Assembly: GCA_002118135.1 (NCBI GenBank)
Contig: BDIU01000298.1
Span: 1 to 15,953, forward strand
Origin: Trebouxia sp. TZW2008
Taxonomy: Eukaryota > Chlorophyta > Trebouxiophyceae > Trebouxiales > Trebouxiaceae
Direction of reading: 5' to 3'
Length of the DNA: 15,953 nucleotides
Made by a program: the position numbers and the translations under genes. Position 1 is the first letter of the stretch, and every line of letters starts with the position of its first letter. The notes below the pieces were generated by a model. That model searched no databases and was not told where the DNA came from. It worked only from the letters and a program-made list of their open reading frames with translations. This document shows positions 9,446-15,953 of the stretch, in pieces.

Positions 9446-9716
9446 GTATGCCTGCTGCTTCTACATGTTTGGAACTGTTCACATAAGTCATATATACCTG
9501 ACTGCATGTAAGCATGTTGATGTTGTGTTTATGCACAGTGTTGCAGTAGTGCACTGCATTTGCACACGAGCAGCTGGTCCCAAGATTTTTGACAGCATTG
9601 TGTGAAGCTTTGTCACACACTATGACCAGTACCTCATGGTTCTTGAGTTTACATGAGTTTTTGAGGTCATGCTGCGTTATGAAGTATGAGATTCATTTTC
9701 TGTATGTTGCTTGCAG
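9446..9716 (+). other. Possible 3'-UTR intron
   Basis: GATGAG|GTATGC occurs two bases after the stop codon, and TTGCTTGCAG ends at 9716, matching the acceptor style of the gene. Splicing here would not alter the protein. The segment also contains TGTAA at 9507-9511, the usual green-algal polyadenylation signal, so cleavage inside it is an alternative. Confidence 0.35.
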
Positions 9717-9948
9717 GAGGAGAAACCTGACTTCGAGTCGGTTGCAGTGGGGTGGTTCTTCGTGATTGGGTGTTGTTCCCAAATGATGATCAGCCCTTCA
9801 CCCGGTTGTATGCTTTTGTAGTAGTGTTGTGTGTGTACTGACCTATCTTGCTGATCAATTCTGATTCGATGCACAGTACAATATTTCATGGTCAACGTCT
9901 CAAGGATGCTGCTTAAGCAACATGTACACACCTGAAGGTCCGTTTTGA

Positions 9949-9955
9949 ATAAATT
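9949..9955 (+). terminator. Candidate polyadenylation signal AATAAA
   Basis: AATAAA appears in TTTTGAATAAATTGC about 510 bases after the stop of the + strand gene. Green algae more often use TGTAA (present at 9507-9511), so this is only a candidate. Confidence 0.25.
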
Positions 9956-10457
9956 GCAATGACCAGGCAATTCTGTACAAGCAACCCAACAGCCGCGATC
10001 AAATTATGCATTGCAACACAACCGTCAGTAATGATCGTCATGCACCTGCTTTGGGGTTTGTCTAAGAATCTCTACGTGTCACCTGCTAAAGCGTTCAGCC
10101 TTGCAACCTCAACATGGTATAGCTCTTTACCTCATCTGATGCATGTGACTTAGCTGTCCATGCTAGGGTAGTTGGCAAGTTTAGTACAGCAGCTTCTCAG
10201 GCAGAAAATACAACAGTCCAAATTGGGCCGATAGCAGAACGGTTTTGGGAAAGTATGCATTGGCATACACGTTGCTGGCTCAGCATGGGGGCACAGCCTC
10301 CCCTGCAGTTGCTATGTCTGCCACACTTTCAGTCCCCGGCAGCACTGTCTGCTGGACCTTGTTGATTGCAGCCTTTGCCTGCAGGCATGGGCATCACAGT
10401 GAATCAGGTGATTGAGATACTGCGCTTGAATGAGTCAACCAATCAGTAAATAGCAAT

Positions 10458-10475
10458 TGCTTGCATATGCAAGCA
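10458..10475. repeat. 18-base perfect palindrome
   Basis: TGCTTGCATATGCAAGCA is self-complementary. It lies in the spacer between the convergent genes; its function is unknown. Confidence 0.85.
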
Positions 10476-10967
10476 GCAAATAAGCTGCGGCTGCATTCAA
10501 TTGGTGAAGCAGCCATGCAACAACCAAATGAGTCAGTCCAGCAGCTGATCGATGACATTCTTGCAGTTACTTTGGCGATGTGGACAATACAAAGATAGTA
10601 CATTGATACCAGTCGACATGACAGAGGCTTCACTGCCATGAGGCATGATAGTTGAGCTAATTGTGGCTGCCACTATACTGTAAGCTTGAGCCAAATTGCA
10701 AGTGATTGCTAACACGCAAGGCGTGATAACCAGTGGCAGCATTGTGAATTTTGCTATTCAAGCCATGCACGCTCGTCCTGGATCATAATCAACTCATCGT
10801 GCACAGCAACAAGAATTTTCACAGCAAGCTTAGCATCTGAAAGCTTGGCCGTGATCACAGCGAGTGGAAAATGGCTATGATCCTGTTCAAATGCAATGTG
10901 GTCAGCATGAGGGAATATGTTCAGACGTCTTCTGTCCAAGATATGAAAATGAGAGGAAAGGGGCCTT

Positions 10968-11094
10968 TCAGATGATCACCTGTGGCTTGCGCACCAAAAA
11001 TGGCATGAAAACGGCGCGGACACCTTCTTTGAAGATGATCGGCAGGATGATGCAGCAGGCTACATAAATCAGCATGGTGCCCATCCAAACTCCC
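10968..11094 (-). CDS. SQE: SQE exon F: C-terminal membrane segment and stop
   Basis: The acceptor is TTGGTGCAG. It encodes GVWMGTMLIYVACCIILPII, FKEGVRAVFMPF and RKPQVII, then TGA. The IILPIIFKEGVRAVFMP pattern matches the plant C-terminus (IIFPIIKAEGVRQMFFP-like). It is short and in a frame hidden by longer false frames. Confidence 0.92.
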
Positions 11095-14000
11095 CTGCAC
11101 CAACAAATCACTCGTAAGACACAAGTTTCTGTGACATCTTCCTTTTACCAGTGCACAAGGTGGGTTGGGCGGCGGCCGAATGCAAAGCACAGCTCGCCAA
11201 TCAAGAAATCATTGAGTGTCATTAGTTTTGAGATTGCTTGTTTGAAGAGGTCACTTGAAGGTGGCTTGGGCTGTGGGGCCAAACCAACTAACACAAAGCT
11301 ACCATGAAATCTCACGGTCAGCAGGACAACTCGCTTACCGTAGCCCTCCTGTCGGTCGTGGCAAGCAGGCATATGAGCCCTAGAAAGCTGAATATGCTTA
11401 AGGCTGACCTGTATGTGGGTCGGGTAAAAATAACCTGTTTCCTTTGTACAGAGCCACAGCGGAAAAGCGCACAGCCAATAGGGCAAATTCACTGCTACTT
11501 TTCTCCTGCTGAGCTGAAATGGCCAAGGAATGCAAGCATGTGGATCCTGCCAAATTGCCAAAGCTTAATGTTCACTTGAAGCTGGGTCTTGGTGCCCAAA
11601 TCTTCAGATGCACATCAAGCACAGGCGCTTTGGCAGGACCCACAAGCTTGCATGCCTAAGTGGCCCAACCCATACACTGCCACCACCAAGAGGTGCATGA
11701 CTGGCAGCGCATTTGCATTGCTGCAGTCCTACTGCCAGTTTGAACGGCGCACTGCATGCAAGCATGTGCAGTCTGCAAGGCTTGAGGTCAAGTGCAAGGT
11801 TTAATGGTTATTGATGTACACCCAAAGGTGGTCTAGGGTTCAATGGGCAGCAGACTGGATACAAGGCTACCACACACAAGTGGATGCAAGCATATAAGCC
11901 CTGCAAGGCTACAAATGCCAGAATCAAGGTTGAAAACCCTATGTTTCATGAATACCTGAAGGTTGGTCTGGGTCTCAAGAGGCGCCCAACCCCATACAGA
12001 GCCACCATAAAGAAGTGCATGACTAACAGGGAGGGCTTTGGAGCCAGGCCAGACAGGAGGGAGATAGGGCCTGAGGAGTATATGCCCCCCAGCTTGAGGT
12101 ACTCAAAGCAGGCCTGCCGCATCTCCTCATGTGCTGCAACGCCGTTGAAGCAGAACACCTGTGTAAGCGCAACCTGATCAAACAATAGGAATTGCTTTCG
12201 AGTTGTGAACTCATCGCAGAAGGAGCATGATTGGCTCAGGAATAAGCCTAGTTGTGGAAGTGGAAGATGCAGAACTGCACAGCGCACAAAGCAAACCGCA
12301 TGAGCACAAGCTGTTGAAAGCTGTAGCTTCAGTGGAACTCACAAGAGTGTGTCAGCTTATCTGTTGTTACGCAGATACATGTCATTTTACAGCTTCAGAG
12401 CGGCTGCTTGCTTGTGCTGAATTATTTTCATGCGACTGGCAAACATTGTCTGCAGGGTGCACTATCGCAAATTGTGGTGCAAGGCACCTTGTAAGGCGTT
12501 TGCAAGTGTGTTGATGGGGGCAGACGAAAGCTTTGCGTTTTGTGTAAAATGCTGCTGTCTGGTGCTGCTTTGCGCTTTGCAAATGCAATTTAGGCCGAGT
12601 GCAGAGCCTTGGCTGGAAGGCAACAGTGTAATCAAGTCTGATGTGACGCACCTTATACAGGGCATTAGCAAGGGTGTTGATGGTGGCAGACAAGGGCTTG
12701 CGTTTGGTGTAGAAAGCTGCTGTCTGGTTGGCGGTGGCAATGCTGTCAGTGAAGTCTGGCAAGGGCTGCAGCATGTCGCACAGCAGCTTGGTGTCACTCA
12801 AGGCGACTGTCATGCCACCTCCAGTCAGAGGATGTCTGCAAACAGAAGATAATCAAGGTAAACATCAAGAGCGAGCAGACAGTGTATTGTAGGCAGCAGC
12901 TGATTGAGTCAAGCAATAAAGCAGATGACATGAAGGAAGGCAAAGTGGACACAGCATGAACAGTGTTTATACAGAAAATCCATGAGAGCTGAGTATTGAC
13001 TCAAGGGCAATCTTGATGCTTCCTGGTGATGGGTATGCGTGCAGCAGTGTCAGCATCTTCAAAAGGCGGGGCTCAGGCACAAGCACAGGGACACCCAAAC
13101 AGAAGAAGCTCAGTTCTCATAATGACTGCATCACTCAGCAGCAACGCCCAGGCCAATTGCTGGAATCTGCTTTAGTTACCTGAAGACCGTGTCAGAGGGT
13201 GAGGCAACAGCTTGTGTAGACAGGCAAATGGTCCCTGCCTCAAAGACAGCATGCAAATCTCTACCTCAATTTGCCGGCATCAGCCAGCAACAAAGGCTTA
13301 GGCCTATGTAGCTGCATCAGAGTCATCCGCTGCTCGCGAGAATGACATCTCCCCAGCAGCAAGGTTTTGTTGTGGGAGCATTCACCTCATGTTGAAGGCA
13401 TCACCCAGCAGCAATGCGCCAGGCCTATGCAGCGGCGTCAGAGTCATCTGCTTGTTCAGCATGCTGCGCAGCCGGTCAGCATCAATTGCCGCAAGGAAAG
13501 CCGACCGCAGCTGCTCAGGCACTTGCGGTGCAGTGGTCTCCCTCAAATACTGTGCTAGTGCGCCTGAGGCCACATTGGGCAGTTTGTCTCCTGGCACATC
13601 AACCAGACAGCGCACCTGCGTGTCAGGCAAATGCAACATGACGTGTTTGACCTTGTATATGCAGGCTAGATAAAAGCCTTGTGAAGGGTTTGCAGTGGTC
13701 TTCTTCAGTCAGATACTGTGCTAGTTTAACTGAAGCCACATTGGGCACTTTGTCTCCTGGCACATCAACCAGACACTGCACCTGCACAGGCCAGCCCAAG
13801 TGGTTGTTGTATCATGCTGTAGATTATACTGCCTCAAGCAAGAAGCAGGGATGGCGGCGCAGCTGTTCAGGCCCTTGCAGCGCAGTGATGTCCATCAGGG
13901 CACTGTGCTGCAGTTCCTCAAGCTGTAACGGGGAGGTTGTCTTCTGGCACATCAAACAGACACCGCACCCGCAGAGACCCAGTTGCACACGACTATGTGC

Positions 14001-15625
14001 TTGCAGTGCTGTGCTGAACATCGAAGCCACCATGATGGTCAGTGAGAAGCACGCAGCCATATCTGCTTCGCTTGCATTGCTAGGGTAGAAAGCATGAGAC
14101 ATGTTGAGCTCAATTGAGCTCTATGCACAGCTGCCTGTGATATCTATTGCATGTTTGTGTTAGCAGACCATACAACCCAACAAGCATTCAGACACACAGA
14201 CACACAGAGACTTGGGAACGTACATGTCCTTAGAACTGATGGGGCAGAAGAGCAACAGCAGGAGGTTGGCCAGAACCATGTGCACAAACAGGCAGGCAGA
14301 CATAACAGACAGACATACACTGATTCACCCACACACTCATCAATCAGACTGACCAACTTCACCAACAAAGCACTTGAAGCATGCAGCCATGCACAGACAG
14401 AGACTCTCACGGACGGACAAGGCGATAGGGGTGCAAACCTCAGTGGAGCTGATGGGATAGAAGAGCAACGGTGAGGGGTTGGCCAACACCACATGCCCAA
14501 AGTTGGGGTAGGGCAGGGAACAGCCCTTGAGCTTGAGGCCCACAAAGTGTGAAGGAGTCTTGAGATCTGGCGTCCCAAGCTTCTTACGTAGAGTTGAGTG
14601 CATGCCGTCACAGACAACTGTCAGGCTGGCTGTGGCAATGTGTTCTTGGTCATCATGGCCTTTGTATAGAACGCCTGTGACAGCTTCCCCATCTTGCCAC
14701 TCTTGCCCTTTGTCTGCGATGAAATCAGTATTTCATTATCAAACAGGGAGAAGGAAGCTTCAGATATGGAGCTCCTAGCTTCTTGTGAGAGTTGAATGCA
14801 TGCCTTTACACACCCACATTAGGCTGGGTGTGGTGATGTGCTCTTGGTCATTATGGCCTTTGTATAAGCTGCCTGTTACGGCCTCCCCATTTTGCCACTC
14901 TTGCCTTTGACCTACATTAAAGTCAGTACATAACAAACAGACAGGGTGTAGGCGTTTTCAGATCTGGTGTGCCTAGTCTCTTGCGCAGATTTGCGTGCAT
15001 GCCACCACACACCACTGTCAGGCTAGCTGTGGAAATGTGCTGGTCATCATGACCTTTGCACAAGACACCAATGACGCCACATTGCCATCCTGGCCCTTGC
15101 TTTACAGGGAAACCACAGACATGCAAATTTCACTTGTTCTGTTGCTGATCCCACTTTTGACAAACTACGCAACATGCATACCTTGCAGCTTTCTCACAGC
15201 CAAGAGTTTCACACAGCTCAAGAAAGCATATGTTCTTGTCACAAGCATACTGGCAATCAGAAGCAACCTCACTGGTGCAACATTGCCCATCATAGGCATG
15301 TCAAGCTCGCCATTGAATAGCCCTTTGACTGTTCCTTGCTGCATGATAGCCCCAGGGCCAAATGCTTTGACTTCAGCATGCTAGCAAGCAGACACAACCC
15401 AATGAAACAACGCAGATCAACAGGCACGGGATGCTCACCGTTGACCAGTCTCTTGACTGTTCCTTGCCGAACAGTCACTCCAGGAGCACAAGCTGCAGCA
15501 TGTCGAAGCCGCTGCACAAATCTGCCATGTGTGAAGCTTCTGCCAGACACATCTGCTTCAAAGCCTTCTGTGGGGTACAAGAGTTTGGCCTCTTCACCGT
15601 TCTTAAACATGCGGTATCCATACAC
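10968..15625 (-). CDS. SQE: Squalene monooxygenase (squalene epoxidase), 5'-partial, six exons
   Basis: It oxidises squalene to 2,3-oxidosqualene with FAD, O2 and NADPH-reductase electrons, the first oxygen-requiring step of sterol synthesis, at the endoplasmic reticulum. Exons on the - strand: 15625-15439, 14713-14439, 13615-13386, 12835-12652, 12158-11956, 11094-10968. All join in exact phase to 401 residues and a TGA. Hallmarks: SGRSFTHGRFVQRLR (about residue 28), VVCDGMHS (95-102), FVGLKLKG, GHVVLANPSPLLFYPISS, and the FAD-binding GDAFNMRHPLTGGGMTVALS (225-244). The C-terminus has two hydrophobic segments (VMHFFMVALYGVG; MLIYVACCIILPIIF), as in plant enzymes. Plant proteins are near 530 residues, so about 110-130 are missing, including the GxGxxG motif beyond the right edge. 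No lesion is seen. It converges on the TPR-like gene. Confidence 0.97.
11221..12045 (-). repeat. About five decayed copies of exon E end plus intron start
   Basis: The real exon E end (11956-12045) recurs at about 11815-11885, 11570-11715, 11405-11480 and 11221-11310. Read on the + strand, marker blocks are ACCTGAAGGTTGGTCTGGGT-like sequence, CCCAACCCCATACAGAGCCAC / CCCAACCCATACACTGCCAC and AGTGCATGACT / GGTGCATGACT. A linked intronic block (GCAAGCATATAAGCCCTGC / GCAAGCATGTGGATCCTGC) is copied too. Most copies keep a GT at the donor position. They fill the 861-base intron 11095-11955. Confidence 0.8.
11956..12158 (-). CDS. SQE: SQE exon E: FSSG-like region and first C-terminal hydrophobic segment
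   Basis: The acceptor is CTTACACAG and the donor is TTCAG|GTATTC. It encodes MRQACFEYLKLGGIYSSGPI, SLLSGLAPKP and a hydrophobic stretch (LLVMHFFMVALYGVGRLL). It ends AG, completed by G of exon F. The unspliced frame would stop three codons later, so splicing is required. Confidence 0.95.
12478..12725 (-). repeat. Two copies of the end of SQE exon D
   Basis: The real segment at about 12640-12725 recurs at 12478-12560 in the next intron. On the - strand the copy reads AACACACTTGCAAACGCCTT then ACAAG|GTGCC, against AACACCCTTGCTAATGCCCT and ATAAG|GTGCG. The peptide QTAAFYTKRK is kept in the copy and then the frame shifts. The donor GT is kept. Confidence 0.88.
12652..12835 (-). CDS. SQE: SQE exon D: HPLTGGGMTVALS segment
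   Basis: The acceptor is TGTTTGCAG and the donor is AAG|GTGCGT. It encodes HPLTGGGMTVALSDTKLL and ends KPLSATINTLANALYK, both strongly conserved in the family. One tandem copy of its end lies in the next intron. Confidence 0.96.
13128..13460 (-). repeat. Three copies of the 3' part of SQE exon C
   Basis: The real block 13393-13460 recurs at 13272-13330 and, shorter, at 13128-13170. On the + strand, markers are CAGCAGCAATGCGCCAGGCC, CAGCAACAAAGGCTTAGGCC and CAGCAGCAACGCCCAGGCC, then GTCAGAGTCATCTGC / ATCAGAGTCATCCGC. The copies lie downstream of the exon in the intron 12836-13385. Confidence 0.82.
13386..13615 (-). CDS. SQE: SQE exon C: substrate region and GD motif
   Basis: The acceptor is GACACGCAG and the donor is ATGAG|GTGAAT. 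It encodes VRCLVDVPGDKLPNVASGAL through PGALLLGDAFNM and AG of Arg, completed by A of exon D. GDAFNMR is half of the second FAD-binding signature of the family. Confidence 0.96.
13500..13990 (-). repeat. Three copies of the 5' part of SQE exon C with acceptor
   Basis: The real exon head (13500-13620) recurs at 13690-13790 and 13845-13985, upstream of the exon in transcript sense. On the - strand the copies start CAGGTGCAGTGTCTGGTTGA and GGTGCGGTGTCTGTTTGATG, against CAGGTGCGCTGTCTGGTTGA. Both copies contain stops and deletions (VDVPGDKVPNVAS* in the nearer copy). The nearer copy keeps the acceptor CAG. Confidence 0.92.
14106..14121. repeat. 16-base perfect palindrome in an SQE intron
   Basis: GAGCTCAATTGAGCTC is self-complementary and lies inside intron 13616-14438. 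Its role is unknown. Confidence 0.85.
14160..14515 (-). repeat. Two copies of the 3' end of SQE exon B
   Basis: The real exon end (14434-14515) recurs at about 14200-14285 in the next intron. The copy translates as HMVLANLLLLFCPISSK against HVVLANPSPLLFYPISST. The donor GAG|GT has become AAGGA in the copy, so it is lost. CAGACA-rich intronic sequence is shared by the two units. Confidence 0.88.
14439..14713 (-). CDS. SQE: SQE exon B: FAD-domain segment with CDGMHS motif
   Basis: The acceptor is TTCATCGCAG and the donor is GAG|GTTTGC. It encodes GQEWQDGEAVTGVLYKGHDD, then VVCDGMHSTLRKKLG, FVGLKLKGCSLPYPNFGHVV and LANPSPLLFYPISSTE. The joined PISSTE-VRCLVDVPG agrees with the plant consensus, which fixes both edges. 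Diverged copies of its head and tail lie upstream and downstream. Confidence 0.95.
14590..15110 (-). repeat. Three copies of the 5' half of SQE exon B
   Basis: The real exon head (14590-14713) recurs at about 14770-14905 and 14945-15110, upstream of the exon in transcript sense, about 180 bases apart. The nearer copy translates EWQNGEAVTGSLYKGHNDQE up to a stop after TLTRS. The farther copy keeps an open frame of about 60 codons (KGHDDQHISTASLTVVCGGM; HANLRKRLGTPDLKTP) but lacks the exon's second half. Confidence 0.93.
15300..15500 (-). repeat. Copy of the 3' end of SQE exon A
   Basis: The real block 15430-15490 recurs at about 15303-15362 downstream in the intron. CAAGGAACAGTCAA is exact in both; the copy then reads GGGCTATTCAATGGCGAGC against the real AGACTGGTCAACGGTGAGC. 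The donor GT is GC in the copy. Confidence 0.88.
15439..15625 (-). CDS. SQE: SQE exon A: residues 1-62 of visible protein
   Basis: The acceptor is TTTCTGCAG and the donor is AACG|GTGAGC. It encodes VYGYRMFKNGEEAKLLYPTE and the conserved SGRSFTHGRFVQRLR stretch. It ends in phase 1; G plus AC of exon B gives Asp. The upstream reading frame continues with a Gln run but is intronic: the family sequence before VYGY does not match it. Confidence 0.95.
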
Positions 15626-15953
15626 CTGCAGAAATCCATGCTGCTGCTGCTGTGGCTGTTGCATGAGAAGAGATAGCGCCATGTACAGACTGGTCTTTTG
15701 ACCTTCTGGCCATGTAGCTTTGTGTTTAGTGGACCTGAGCTTGGGTGACACTTTGTTCAGTGAAAACAGATGGGCCTGGCAGCTTGTTGTCTGCCTTGCA
15801 CTTAGTGTGGCGCTTGCATGCTGCCTGTTTGGCTAGGCACACTAGCTTCTTTTGCAGACTGCTTGTGTCTGCCTTTTACAAGTTGTTTGGTTTGCTTGCT
15901 GCTTGTCTTCAGATGGACCAAACATTGCTCTTGTGGTTCTTTCGCTACGTGTG
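15626..15953 (-). other. SQE intron or upstream sequence at right edge
   Basis: No further squalene epoxidase exon is visible: the expected N-terminal GxGxxG fold and the ELLQPGG-like motif are absent on the - strand. It contains a short CTG/CAG run near 15640-15660 next to the exon A acceptor. The missing exons should lie beyond 15953. Confidence 0.6.

Larger units (their letters stand above)
9717..10967. other. Spacer between convergent genes
   Basis: No coding frame with domain-like sequence and no RNA gene is recognised on either strand. It must contain the 3' ends of both transcripts. The only structure noted is a perfect 18-base palindrome at 10458-10475. Confidence 0.6.

Noticed and set aside
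8933..9511. 192-codon frame overlapping the disordered exon
   Set aside because: Shadow of the real frame; its Leu/Cys/His/Gln-rich composition reflects CAG/CTG-rich DNA.
10754..10939. 61-codon - strand frame just beyond the SQE stop
   Set aside because: No recognisable domain; it lies where the SQE 3' untranslated region must be.
11145..11561. 138-codon - strand frame within the last SQE intron
   Set aside because: It runs through decayed copies of exon E end in mixed frames; it is not conserved SQE sequence.
14160..14430. CRISPR-like or satellite array from the CAGACA-rich region
   Set aside because: The repeats are short, irregular and explained by simple sequence plus the copied exon B end; there is no regular spacer pattern.
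13500..15110. SQE as a pseudogene because of stops in repeated exon pieces
   Set aside because: The stops lie only in the intronic copies; the six true exons join in perfect phase with all conserved motifs.

Overview
The window is nuclear DNA of an intron-rich eukaryote. My best guess is a green alga, perhaps a trebouxiophyte, and this is inference: composition is near-balanced, splice acceptors are strongly TGCAG, exons are many and short, proteins are rich in Ala, Ser and Gln, and the squalene epoxidase looks plant-like. Nothing bacterial (operons, Shine-Dalgarno sites), no tRNA, rRNA or CRISPR, and no intact transposon was seen.

Layout. Positions 1-665 hold no firm gene; 434-631 is an open stretch that may be an upstream exon of the next gene. 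From 666 to 9444 on the + strand I reconstruct one large spliced gene, open at its 5' side. It encodes about 1,336 visible residues: an N-terminal Gln/Glu-rich coiled coil, a helical middle with TPR-like repeats, and a disordered C-terminal exon of about 630 residues rich in Ala, Ser, Gln and Pro with scattered FG motifs and a basic tail. I do not recognise the family. Positions 9445-10967 lie between the two convergent genes and hold only 3' untranslated or spacer sequence. From 15625 down to 10968 on the - strand are six exons of squalene monooxygenase (squalene epoxidase), 401 residues reaching the stop; roughly the first quarter, with the first dinucleotide-binding motif, lies beyond the right edge. 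The six exons join in perfect phase.

The most striking feature is not a gene. Introns of both genes are filled with diverged partial copies of the neighbouring exon, each spanning a splice site. Copies of an exon's 3' end plus its donor always lie downstream of the real exon; copies of an exon's 5' end plus its acceptor always lie upstream. Five of the six visible squalene epoxidase exons and at least three exons of the other gene show this. It looks like recurrent local tandem duplication of exon-intron borders, tolerated because splicing keeps the outermost donor and the innermost acceptor, and it offers a direct route to intron growth. The two genes have no evident functional link beyond being neighbours.
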